DNA from: Tubiluchus corallicola
Taxonomy: Eukaryota; Priapulida; Priapulimorpha; Priapulimorphida; Tubiluchidae
Assembly (NCBI GenBank): GCA_030141605.1
Contig: JAQGDQ010000047.1
Location: forward strand, 827,068-891,067
DNA length: 64,000 nucleotides
Direction: 5' to 3'
In this document: piece after piece, positions 1-13,900 of the stretch
Numbering within the stretch: position 1 is the stretch's first letter
How the letters are laid out: every line of letters starts with the position of its first letter
Position numbers and translations under genes: made by a program
The notes under the pieces: generated by a model
Seen by the model: the letters and a program-made list of their open reading frames with translations, nothing else
What the model was told of the DNA's origin: nothing
Database searches by the model: none

Positions 1-637
1 CCTGCAGGGTTTCTGCTAGGTGTTTTATTCGGTTAACGTCTACTTTGTTGCATCTGTATATTAGGTGTTCAGCTGTTTGAATTTCGGTGCCGCATTCACA
101 TGTACTATTATTCGTTAGTCCTAAACCGTATAAAAATTACTCGAAATTTCCCTGTCCAGCTGAAAGACTTATGGATGCGGATTCGATGTTCCGTTCTTTT
201 TTGTTGAGTGGTAAATTAAGAGGCTCGATGTTGTTTTTTCAAGTCTTAAAACATTTCCTTCTATTACCCTAAGTTTCGATTCTCCTTGACCATATAGATG
301 ATAGGTATGAACGCATGTGTTTTTTTGAGTAAAGCTGCATGAATTTTGGTACGTCGTTTAAAGCCACTGTTTTCGTATTTACTTTACAGGTGATTTTTAA
401 ATAATGCTTCAGTTGGGTTATATGAGACTTCAGGAAGTGTCTGCGTCCCCGCCCCAGACCACCACCATCTGCTCGTAAGACATTCGCTCTCATTAAATCA
501 CTATTGCAACGGTTCGGGGTTTTCATGAGGAATTTTACAGCAATACACCCTGCAATCATATCTAAGGGTGGTAATCTGCAAATTATTTCCAATTTATGTC
601 TTAAATGCTTGGATTTTGATCCGCTCGCAACCTTCAT
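1..637 (-). mobile_element. Non-LTR retrotransposon relic (3' part of the reverse-transcriptase ORF)
   Basis: Read on the minus strand, 637 to 269 is an open frame. It contains a stretch like the region after the reverse-transcriptase domain of jockey/CR1/R1-type elements (KLEIICRLPPLDM, then IAVKFLMK). Downstream, around 100 to 20 in another frame, is a Cys/His motif C-E-C-G, T-A-E-H-L, Y-R-C, which matches the C-terminal zinc-knuckle-like motif of such ORFs. The two parts are in different frames with stops between them, so the copy is dead. It is cut by the window edge and flanked on the right by a GA microsatellite. The clade within the non-LTR elements is uncertain. Confidence 0.7.
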
Positions 638-639
638 TA

Positions 640-2724
<2,085 letters not shown>

Positions 2725-3119
2725 GTGTTTTGTCACTTTGCTTTTTTCTGTTTCTGTTCTGAGTTGTCTGAACAATTACCTAAATTTGTTACAGAAACCT
2801 GTTGCTTTGACAAAATCTCAATAAATAACTTACTTCATGCTGATGATCTAATTGTGGCTGCCACAGTTAATGCCTTAAAAAACTTATTGATCATTGTATT
2901 AAATACGAGTGTGTGACAGAGTGTGAAGTATATTATGACATTATTTTTAATCGTGAGAAAACCAAATGCATTCATTTTATGCCATCTAACTTTTCTAATA
3001 TCACACCTTTGGAAGTATACATGTTTGGGTACAAAATTTCTGTCAGTAAACGAGGAAAATTTCAGGACAAATATTGTCTAGTGATTATTCGGATATTTTT
3101 GACGTTAGCAATTAGCTAA
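2725..3119 (+). pseudogene. Reverse-transcriptase fragment of a non-LTR retrotransposon, frameshifted
   Basis: The frame from 2725 ends with LLHADDLIVAATVNALKNLL. This is the catalytic A-D-D motif region (family consensus Y/F-A-D-D, here H-A-D-D) and the helix after it. One frameshift near 2913 leads to TECEVYYDIIFNREKTKCIH, the next conserved block of jockey/CR1-type reverse transcriptases, where N-x-x-K-T-K-C is typical. The frameshift, the missing flanking domains and the lost Tyr show a decayed fragment. It lies on the opposite strand to the relic at 1-637, so the two need not be one insertion. Confidence 0.75.
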
Positions 3120-6100
3120 GGTTACCTTATACAAAAACAAATTATTTAATGAGAACGTTATTTAATTACTCAAATGCTGTAAAGCAAAGTCTGTTTCGTT
3201 CTTACTGTACAACTTTTTATGGAGTGCCTCTCGCATACTTATCAGGATACCTTTTGCAAACTAAAAGCAGCTTTCTATTTCAATTTTCAATTTTTTAATT
3301 GTCAATGTGATGCTTTTCCCTCGTCTGTATATCTCATTTTATTGCAGCCCAGCATTCTGGTCGCCAGGTAACAATGTTTAATTTTTCACATCAAACCTTG
3401 ATAACGCGCACATATCCTTGAACGAATCGAATTTATTAACTACTATTCGTTCTTGAAGTCGGGTACGTATAACAGTGATACATTTTCTAGAATAAGTGAC
3501 ACATTACTCGTTTTTCGTGTTTTTCTCGTACGTTTATAATTATTTTTTACGGTAGCGGCTATCAGCCAGCATTTGTGAGGCAAAAGCTAGGGAGGCGACT
3601 GCGATATGTGTATTAGTTTAATCATTTATTTCACCTCTAAGTTCATACGTGTAGATTATACATACTACAATTAGCAGTACAACTCATCAAATAGTAAACA
3701 AGTTACCGTTTGAAAGGAATATGCAAAAATGCCGTCAAGATACCAACAGGTTAGAATATTATAATTTCTTAACAATGTTTGCTATAAAAAGATTTAATAT
3801 CGTAATGCAAATACTAAACTAGCTGGTTGGATACTGACTCTTTAGTTGGCTGGATACTGACTGATTATTTTCCTTGTTGCTTAGCTAACTAATTTAACCA
3901 GGGCGGCAATAATTAATTGATTGACTGACTCGGATGACAGATTGATCGTTCTGTCAGTTTCAATTCTAAGTATTCATTGTACTAAGTGTATATTAAAGCA
4001 TAAAATCATAAATAAATAAATCGTTTTCATGGCAATCTTTGAAGTTTTATTTTTGCACCTGCAACATCAACAAAAACAACAATGTAATATCTTTATCTTT
4101 CTCATGTGCGCTTTCCAGGGCACTGTGCATACTCACTTTTTCTCCCAGCTTTTTTGCTAGTAAGCTGCTTCCACAAGAATTCCTCATGTCGAAAATAAAC
4201 CCACTTGGCAAGCCGAAGATTAGCGTACCAACTTAACTCTACATGAGCACCAGAACTTCTCTGAAAAACGACTAATGGCAACTTTATACAGCTGTTGTTC
4301 GAAGATATGTCTCTGTTTTTCTATGATGCCTTTTTGGTGCCCGTCACACTTGTGTAAATATGGATGAATTGAATATTTGATTGGGATTATTGGGACAAAT
4401 GTGCGAGACTGTGACCTTTAGATAGATTTAATTGCATTCTGTTTTAGAGCTCATGTAAGGCGATTAGGCTTAAGACTATACAAGAAACTGGAAGATTAAA
4501 CCGTCACGGAAGCGGTATAACTAACAGACAGATATCATTACCGCACTAGATTGGGAACAAATAGGAAGTACGAATTATGTCAGAAGCAATAAATAGATAT
4601 AGCTTAATAGAATGGGAGATATACTAAATGTAGATTAGTGATAACTTGGAGGTATAAAAAAGAACCACAGTTTGAATAAAGACTGGTTATAAGAATCAGC
4701 ATATCAGAAACATACTTTAATAAATCAGAGAAATAAATAAGTCTCACAATTACAAATCGCAACAGATATTCCTTACTTGACTATTATCATGTAAGTAACC
4801 TACGAAGTTATTTTTATTTTCAATGACAGAATTGCTAGCTTTGGTTTTGAGCAGTTTTTATTTAAGCTCCAATCCAGTGCATAAAATCGCACAGGGGTGC
4901 CAAAGCACGAAAGTAAGAGTGATTAAGTTTATGATGATAGCTAAGATTGCTACATCTGCAATTTGATGCAAAATAAAAAAGTGTACTCTGAAAAGAAACC
5001 AAATTCCTTCAACTTGTTTTTACTTTTCTAAACTTATTTATTTACAACTAGTTACAAATTATGTATGTGTTTGTCAGACAGTATTAATGCATTAAACCAC
5101 TCTCAGTGAAGTATTGTGAGTGATTCTGGTGCTTTTTTAATTATTTTGCTGTTTAATTAGTCTTGATATGTAATGATGAAATCTCAACGATAATATAATT
5201 CTTTACCAACTGCAGAACTAATGGTTGCAACTGAGGCAAAATGCCCTGCAAACACTACATGCAGACCAGAATAGTGGTAATCCTGCATGGGCTTCGCAGA
5301 AGCTCACAAATTATTCAGAGAGTGCAAATGGGCGTAAAGTGTTTTGGATGGCGCGAACTAATCGCTAACCTACTGGACTATCTTGTTACTATTGCAACAA
5401 GCATCCCAGCGCCGTCACTGTTTTCGTATACAAATAACTTGTTGCCCAAAATACATCGCCATGTAGTCAAAGATAACAATGAAGAGAAATCCACGAAAGA
5501 TCTATTTTATTTGGCTCGCGTCGTTAACACTGTAACCTCGAGCTTTCTTTGTTTTTCAAGGGTGTCGAAGTGCAAACAATTTATTAGGATTCATTGGTCC
5601 CCTGAATGCAACACAGTTTCTAGAAAGAGCAAAGCACATTTACTGTTATTAACAGTTTCTGCATCTTTCCATAAAGCTTTTTCAGTCTTAAGTTTATCTT
5701 TAATGCGGCGACGCCAGAGCTTACACAATTTAATTCACGTGCTCGCCAGAGAGCTGTGAAAGTTTGCAGAGCTTGAGTATGTTCCTTCTTGCATCGCCTG
5801 TTTCGTGGACACAAAACAAAATTCTTCTTCTGACGTCATTGTTTCGAAAACAGAGAAGCTCAAAGGATCAATCAGATGCGCAAAGCATCATTTTGAATTA
5901 TTGCAATTGGATTTATGTTGTCATCACATTGTAACATTGTTCCCGAGCTCTTTGCCAGCACGTCATAGTTACAGGGCCAACACACTGTAACTTATTTCGT
6001 TACATTCAGTTACAAATTGACTGTTCATCAGCAGATTAATTTTAATGAATTATCAGTAAATTACATTATTAAGCATATCACTGTCTTCGTTTGTTAATAG

Positions 6101-6603
6101 TAAAGCGTTAGAATATCGAGGCAGCATCAACAATGTCCGCCTCAACATTAATCCAACTTCAAAATAAGAACAACTAATATAACGAGATCTTGCACGTGTT
6201 CACTAAAGACTTGGATACTAGTACGTCTAATTTTTATTCGGCTTTGAAATGTAATGTCCATTTCAAATCACATCGAAATTTTCTTTCTTACAAGTAATTC
6301 TACTTTTGAAGTCTCAGCTGTTAACGTCTAGTTTGAATGTGGCTAAAATCCAACATGATCAAAAATCGGCATGATCACACGAAACCGGATCACAAATATG
6401 GCCTCGTTATCATTTAAAGAAGACTGACGGCGGACTTGGATGCATTGTAAACCGCCTTGTTATTTTCTGGCGCTTTGATAAATCGTGGTTAAGACAGGCT
6501 TTGAAATCAGAAAATCCTTTAGGCAGTTTTACAGATGCTTTCGACTAGGTGGATAATCAAAACGTATCAACGCTCAGAGCATCGTTTTAATTTGATATGA
6601 GGA
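3120..6603. other. AT-rich spacer, no gene recognised
   Basis: The longest open frame (5241-5759, plus, 172 codons) has no domain or family resemblance and no splice context. I regard it as chance. A short duplication of a 'tggatactgact' phrase occurs at about 3825-3870. Nothing else stands out. Confidence 0.55.
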
Positions 6604-6920
6604 TTATAGTTATCATTCCAACCTGTGCTTTGAGAAAAATTACATGAGGTGTTCGTTTTGGTTGCTATTTTCAATGCACGTTATATAATAAAATTATTAA
6701 AGCTCATCAGCATTTCTCAGGTGTGAACGTTTCGCTCCCCATTCTTTTACCATCTAAGGAAGTTACCAATTCACATAATCATCAATTAGCTATCGTTACA
6801 ACCACCAGACATCTACCAAGTCAATGGCTTGTAGTTACATGTTCGCCCAAATCTGCCACAAAACCACTGTCGTATTTCTTGTGATTAGAAAAACTTTAGT
6901 TATCCGTACTATGTTTCATT
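6604..6920. repeat. Direct repeat copy 1 (about 315 bp)
   Basis: The sequence from 'atagttatcattccaacctg' to 'agttatccgtacta' recurs at 7903-8205 with point differences and a small indel (extra bases around 6820 in this copy). The long shared tract suggests two copies of a dispersed repeat or a local duplication about 1.3 kb apart. No coding motif was seen. Confidence 0.9.
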
Positions 6921-7902
6921 TTTGATAAAAATAAATGAATTTATATAAAATATAAATAAATAATGCTAGAATTAAATGAATCATGTACAAATGTTCGAAA
7001 TATTAGTTTAGTTTTCAGACCTATTAGGGAAGCTTACCGTATATGAAATATTTAATGACGTCACTACGTAAAAGTCATTGTTTTGTAATATGAGTGCCAT
7101 GAGCATTCTTCTGCATAGTAATAATTAGCACTATGCACAAGACGAAATCTAATATATCTAATATAATCTGCATCCCACGAGACTCCTCTGTTTGTCCTGA
7201 TAATGCAGACAATTGCACGAACTCAATAACGCTGATAATAAATGCGTCTCTTCGAGTTTGCTCTTGCCAGTAAAAACTTTTTTGATTAATTTATCTATAA
7301 TACATCACGGGGTTGGCAAATGACTAGGCGAACAGTTTGTGGCTTCGATAAAGACGTGCAGAGCAAAACTGTTTTATTGATCCAGAGCTCCAGCTATGGG
7401 ATGCCTTCATTCCCATTTTGAATGTAACATTTTCGGTGCACGCACTTGCTTTTCCAGCGAGCTCTTTTACATAGGCTGAATTTAAATTGTCAATCTATCG
7501 AGCTTGAAAAATAACAAGGGTTTAATTATGGTTTACCGCATGGTTCGGACGGCCTTCGCTGTTCGGTGACACGCGCCTGTTTTAAGTTTAGAATTTGTCG
7601 GATGTACAGGCATGTTTTTGTAATTTCAAAATGCTGTACGATGTTGTTTTACAAGAGCTTACACAGCTCAGGCTGAGGCCTCCAGGATTACAGTCGAACT
7701 TTCACTTCTGTATACCGAGGTGGCGTCATCAACGGTTACTTCACCTTTACGAGGCCACGAATTTTTTGCGACAATCAAAAATTTTCTCTAAGTCGCCAAA
7801 AAATTCCGATTGCGTTTTCTGGCAAATCATTCGTGTGAAGTTCACATTTTTGCGAATCTCGAGCTTTTTTCTCGAGCGAAAATCGTGAGAATGTCGAACG
7901 AA
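6921..7902. other. Spacer between two repeat copies
   Basis: AT-rich on the left and more mixed around 7550-7890. The open frame at 7595-7888 has no recognisable motif. The segment around 7770-7890 has inverted short words (gcgaaa/ttttcgc type) but no clear element boundary. Confidence 0.4.
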
Positions 7903-8205
7903 CTATAGTTATCATTCCAACTTGTGCTTTGAAAAAATTACATGAGGTGTTTGTTTTAGTTGGTATTTTCAATGCAAGTTTTACAATAAAATCGCTAAAA
8001 GTCACCAGCATTTCTCAAGTGTGAACGTATCGCATTCCATTCTTTTTCCATCCAAAGAAGTTTCCAATTCACATAATCATCAATTAGTTATCGTTACTTC
8101 CACCAGACACTGTAGTTATATGTTCGCCCAAATCTACCACAAAACCACTGTCGTATTTCTTGTGATTAGAAAAACTTTAGTTATCCGTACTACTATGCTT
8201 CACAC
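7903..8205. repeat. Direct repeat copy 2 (about 300 bp)
   Basis: Second copy of the repeat at 6604-6920, in the same orientation. Its best-conserved part is the last 90 bases ('atgttcgcccaaatct' through 'gttatccgtacta'). Confidence 0.9.
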
Positions 8206-8935
8206 AACATGTTTTTGTTTTTATTTTAGATTTAAGTCAATATATTAAGTACTATATAAAAGCAAATGTGTGATGCAGATGATAAAACTATATGCACAAA
8301 ATAAAAAACTGTACAAGAGGAGCATAGGTTAGTTTGAAATAATAAATAAAGAGGTTAGTAATGAGTTCCAATATCGGAAGTACAATGACATATCGAATAT
8401 TTGTATCAGCTGTGCTACATAAAATCACATTGCTGCTATTTAAAATTCTATTTCTTAGGCTAACATGTATGGAGTAGGACCTTAAAGTGATAAATACGAT
8501 TGTCATGCGTACCGTATTCATAATTAAAGAAACTTTTAGAGGGCAATATTGTACGATGCGCGAAGTTTTACTAGATTGTCGTCTTTGCACAACGGCTAGA
8601 GATTACTGCAATAAAAAGCAGAACAATAAGATCTAAACAAAAAAGATCTAAATAAAACATATTTGCTCTCACATAAAACAAACGTAACTGATTAGGCGAA
8701 ATGCCATTTATTTTCGACTCACCCTCTACATTGTGGTGGTCTCTCCAACGCCACGAAGCCATTGCATAGTGGCGTTGAATACCAGGTATAAAATTATCGC
8801 TACGGAATGGCCTCGTCGGTTCCGTGGGCTGACGGGTAGGTACGTTTTCAACCTCAGTACCTGCTCCGTAATGATAACCGGCATGGAGCATAATGGATTA
8901 GATATTTGGCGAGTAACTTGATTCTATGATTTCAC
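8206..8935. other. Spacer with an unidentified minus-strand open frame
   Basis: A minus-strand frame from 8891 to 8571 starts with an ATG. Its first 55 codons are GC-richer than their surroundings and are followed by a consensus donor (G|gtgagt, near 8725). No family is recognised and no partner exon was identified, so it stays a candidate only. Confidence 0.3.
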
Positions 8936-8939
8936 GTTT

Positions 8940-9125
8940 ACTACTGTTTTTTTACGTTTTCTTCACAAGTACCCCGTGAACTAGCGTATAAGCACCATCT
9001 GCTCAGCATTACACTGCTGACCAGTACGGGGCAACAGTGTTAAGCTGCACCCAGCGGATTCGAAACCGCAATCTTAGATCAGCATTGGCACAGCACCTAA
9101 CCGTCGCCATGGCATGGAACCGCCG
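8940..9125 (-). mobile_element. tRNA-derived SINE-like sequence
   Basis: On the minus strand there is an A-box-like segment (tggcgacggttagg, 9109 to 9096). After about 30 bases comes a B-box-like segment (ggtttcgaatcc, 9067 to 9056, one extra T against the consensus). This spacing fits a tRNA-type internal RNA polymerase III promoter. It is followed by an unrelated body running down to roughly 8940, as in SINEs. The extra T in the B box and the lack of a clean cloverleaf argue against a functional tRNA. Outer ends are approximate. Confidence 0.55.
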
Positions 9126-10815
9126 GAACCACTGTACAGTAGTCTGTTCTTTCATCGTTCCCGGTAGCTGTAGCCTGTGTGGGTTTCAAAAAACCGGAGT
9201 TCTCGGAAGTCCTCATTAACAGGTACGTTGAAGGTTAATACGTGCCCTTTTATTACTTCGTGAATTGCTTGCGAGGATGCAGTGCTTGTATGCTGTAAGT
9301 ATTAAAACAAGTGCATGGTACAAAGTGTGGTCTGTACTTGCTGTAGCAGCACCTGGACTGCTTTTAAATTGATTGAATCTTGGATCTTGGGAAAAGTTAC
9401 GGCGATGTGTAGACGTATCGTGAGGACCAGTTCCGCAGTCACTTAGTACCTCACGCTGTACTCACTTGGTTTGACGATGTCGGCAGTATGGACGTCATAG
9501 CCACAATTCGCGGGGTTCGTACATTTGAGTAGCTACGTGAAGGGACGCATAGAGCTTCCCGATCTACTATAATCTGCAAGAGGAGGAACAACGGTGCTAC
9601 GTTGGTTGGTGCAGTCACCTTTTATGGCAAGCTGAACCCAGAGGTTTTCCATATTGAAGACCGCTGCTGAATCCGGCGCGCGTTATTTGGGTTCTAGGAC
9701 GAAGCATCTCTGTGCTTCATTTGGATCAAGCGTAACTAAACGTGAATGGATCAAATATAGTTTTATGTGTAGTTTACAATTCTTAAAATTCTTAAAAGCG
9801 TCGCCCTTCAGACAACGGCGAACACTGCGAATGTTTTGCGACTGTGTAACCTAGATTACGTCTTTCGATTGCGCACCATTATTATAAAATCTGTACCTCT
9901 AATAGGGCAACTTATATCGAATTTTATTAGATAACAGTACGTGGCTTCAGAGAATGCATGGGTCAAATTTTGGTATATTCGATATTCCAAGTTCGTTATA
10001 ATGACTTTTATAACTATAGCATGATAATAAATCGTTCCTTATTGATTACAGATTCGTATAACGAAAAAGTCTTCTGGTGTCACCTGGGAGTGAGATCGTT
10101 AACTGTGTTTTTGATCATAAATATGTGTAGTATAGGTATTTGTAGAAGAATAATTTGCTTTTGCAGGCGAAGTTCCACAGATGAGTTTGGGATTTTCCGT
10201 ATGGTTCTTCACACTCACATATATAACCGCTTAACTCGGTAGTGTTTTCTATATTTAAAAGTAGAAAAATGACGCAAAATTTGAGAAGACAAAAACTAGA
10301 TCTTATTTTCTGTTATATTTACCGTAGCATATTTACAAATTTTATAAAAACTTTCGTGTAAAATTGGTTTAGGTTAAACTTTATTTATTTATAGTGGATT
10401 CACAAAACAGACGCGTCTGATACAGGTATCTCCCCGGTGCAAGTGCCGAGTGATTCGATTAGATATAACAATTGACTCGATTACAATCAGCAGATGGTTA
10501 CTAAACTTAAATACATGAACAGTAGATTCATAATATTTTAATTACGGTAGTAATAATAAGAATACATTTACAAGTTAAGTTAGCTGGTCATCTAACAGTA
10601 AATTGTATTGTATTGTAAAGCGACAATGGACAAGTATGATTGATGTCCAGTTTTGCATTTTTGGAATATGTTTCTGTTTTATAATGCCGTTCTTTTAAAA
10701 TTAATTTTGCCGAGGCTTTTATTTACGAGCAAAGACTAGCTGTACCGTCACTGTGTGTGCTAGCGACTGCAGTTAAGCAATAGTGAGTCTGCTCAGTAAG
10801 TTGGCCAGTAATCCT
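9126..10815. other. Spacer, nothing recognised
   Basis: No exon or repeat was identified. GC content is higher up to about 9700 and AT-rich after that. Confidence 0.5.
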
Positions 10816-10962
10816 ATGAGAAATTGCCTTTGGGTAGCTTTATCTGCTATTTGTCTTGCGTTCAGTGTCACACCTAAGAAGATTATTCTTGATAACGAGA
10901 TAAGTATTTGCAGAGTGCCAAAAAGATGGGAAAAAAGAAAAATGGCCTTGATTGAACGTAAG
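10816..10962 (+). CDS. Candidate first exon with a signal peptide (hypothesis)
   Basis: ATG at 10816 opens MRNCLWVALSAICLAFS, which has the n-h-c layout of a secretion signal. The frame continues 49 codons to an AAG|gtagat donor-like site at 10962/10963, ending in phase 0. The first supported receptor exon (16618) starts in phase 0, so the two could join. Against it: the donor is only moderate, the residues between the signal and the donor are Lys/Arg-rich and unlike a known receptor N-terminus, and the frame also stays open past the donor to a stop at 11019. No direct evidence links the two. Confidence 0.22.
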
Positions 10963-13900
10963 GTAGATAGTTATGGCATTATCAGTTTAGACTGTCGTTA
11001 TCGTTCGGAAAGGCGGTAGTCACCTTGAACGCATTGTAGTCACCTTGAAGCAGAAATCGCTGGTTAACATCCCTCGTTCAGACTGCGTTCGAACTTTTTT
11101 ACGTTTCCTATTTTTCAAGCTTGGTTTCAAAATTCAATGAATTGTGGGTTCCTTATATCGTTATTAATAATCTAGATATTAAGATTATAAATTTTTAATT
11201 TATCAACGTAAATGTTGTACGTTGCGTTTCGTGCATGTGTCTTCGATGTGTTGTCTTCTTTCAAGAAATTAAGGGATTTGTATTTGTGTGGGGTTTTACA
11301 GGCGTTTTAAGTTAAAATATTTTATCTGTCTTTGCGTCTGAAAGTCTTTCGCGAAATAGGTGCAATTAAATGGCCTTTGTACGTTTCGCGTTGTCTGCGA
11401 AGCATTTGCTGGAACACATTTCCTTTCTTCGATCAAATCTCAAACTTGCTTTTAGGCTGAGTGCTTTCAATGTAGTATAGCTATTCATTTGGACGTCTCA
11501 TCTATGAGTTTCTTTAAATAGTTTATTAGAAAAGAAGCAAAGCGGCAACCACGCCGTGTTGGCTTCTTCCATGTAGCCGCTTAGGTGCTACTGGGTGCAT
11601 TTTATGTGTTTGTTTATTGGATTTTAAGTCAACAGCCATTATTTGAGCTAGTTACTATGGAAGGCATGAGCGTAAATCTGCGTTGGTTTATTTACACAAC
11701 TTTGCTGCAGACTGCTGTCATCTTCAACTGATTTATTGGCCACATAAGATCAAGAGTGTTTATTTTCAACTTCACACATTGATGCTTTACCGAGCATTTT
11801 CCACTTTCCACCTGTTAGACAACTTTATAAACGAAACATTAGACTTGCCTGAAGAGACGATCAGAATTGTCAGTGTGTATTATGCAGCCGAATTTATGCT
11901 CTCTCTTTTGCTATTGTAAGCAAGTAAAGCCTTTTGATGTTTTGAGGCCACCGGTAAGATTGCAAATAATCAGACATACGGAGGAAATACACTTAAAACG
12001 CATGAAGTGCTAGGATAAAATAGTTGTAATATAACAAGCTTTGAAGTCTAACGTGGAACTGTAATAATAGGCTTATAGTCGTAGCTATAATTAAACGAGT
12101 TCCATGATAGCGTCTTGGAAGCTATCTTACAATTTGCACGTTCTGTAAGAAATCTAGGTTGCCAGAACCATGCAAATACTAGTAATTTTATTTGTTCTTA
12201 TCTGCAGTAGTCTACAAATCTACCATAAACACTGTTCTGATTTCAGTTGTCCTACGCCGTTGTAAGTCTAATTTCTTCAAAAGTCTTTCCCAAAAATGAT
12301 ATTGATATTTGCCACCAAGTGCTATTATTACTGTGAATTCCGTCGTAGTCTCATGCGCTGTGGACACAGGGCTATAGCATGCTTCCAGCGCTACAGTCCA
12401 GGTAAGAAAAAAGTATTAGCAGTACACATAAATGTTATCACTGCACATCTCTCGGTCATTTTTAAAGCCTTCCATGCTGTTGTGACGGGGCATAATGTCT
12501 TATATTGAGTAGCAAAGTAATGATACTTGAACTTGAACTTGTGTATAATTGATTTCAGGCTTCAATTAATAATTCACTCAAGCTCGAAACATGATTTGTC
12601 ATCTTCGCAAAGTCTTACAATCGAAACCGCGATGGCAGAAAGCCAGAAAAACCTCACGTTCTTCGTCGAACACAGTTTTTTTACAATATTATTAGAACAG
12701 TGTTTTCATAATTTAACGGTTTAGTTACTGTACAACAATTTTAAAAAAATAATAAAAATTAAATGCAATTGAAATCTCCGTATTAGTCCCAAATACTGAA
12801 TGACTTGCTTAGCAATTGCCTGGGTTTTTATTGCAAGAGGGAAAAGTTACAGATAAAAACGCTAAATAAATTTATATGACCTGGCTATATTGCAAAGACC
12901 ATAAAAATTGAATAATACACTTGTTAGGGGGTAAGAGAAAAAAGGTCATGTCAATCAGATACTAAAAATCGTTGAGGAAACTAAAGGCAATGAAAAAATT
13001 ACTGAGATAAAATTATTAGAAAGTTTGTAACTATCAAATAACCTGCTATAATATAGCAGATCTATTCACAAGAAAAGTGATACATTCATTCAAGTAACTG
13101 GAATTCCGGCAGAATAAGAAGCTACAACTAAGGGAAACAAGTTAAGTGCACTTAGTTGCAGCAGTGGGCTATATGACGCTTTGACAAGTATACATTTGTA
13201 ATGCAATGCACAATTGCGAATTGCAATCATCTTTCAACTTTTCCCCTAATATTGTTGACACACGTCTAGGCCGTTTTTCTCATGTCCGTAAATCCTATAC
13301 ATTGTACCAGCATGAAAACGTGCTATTTTCATCCGGGCTTACGGAACGTGTATACTTATAATTTCTATATGCGTGCTTCTATTCCATCAAACTAATCCAT
13401 TCTCTACCATTACATGACCTCATTTGACAGGGGAGAATTAATTAACGCTATAGATGTTCCAGTCCACTTCATCGCGTCATTACAATTGATTTTAAACCGC
13501 GTAGTAGGCCGTTCGACTTTCGCGCAAAAATTACTGTCAGTAATTAATCAGTTGGAGACAGCGTCGAGATACTAAATCTTGAAAAATGTCCATTTCGGTA
13601 AACTTATTCATTGGAGCTACATACTGCTGATATTCTTATTCGCCAGTCATTAAATGATTCGCTTATATGGGGAACAGTTTATAATGCGCCATCTTAGATG
13701 TCACCACATAATGAACAAAATATACTGATAGTAGCTTCATAATTAATTTACAAGTTCGTACCATATACTAAAATTGTGTTGAACTAATTCAAGCTGATGT
13801 GGCTTTAAAACATAACCCTGATACAATTTTAATTCTAAGAAACGAGGAAAAATTCCTACATTTCAAACTACTGCTGTACTTTTTTATGTTTTTATTAGCT

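Noticed and set aside
5241-5759. 172-codon open frame, one of the longest non-repeat frames in the window
   Set aside because: No recognisable domain, no splice or promoter context, and composition like the surrounding spacer.
12296-12402. Cys-rich open frame with a perfect donor (CCAG|gtaaga), considered as a receptor 5' exon
   Set aside because: It ends in phase 1, while the next receptor exon (16618) is open only in phase 0. The nearest good acceptor (12246) leads into a stop in this frame.
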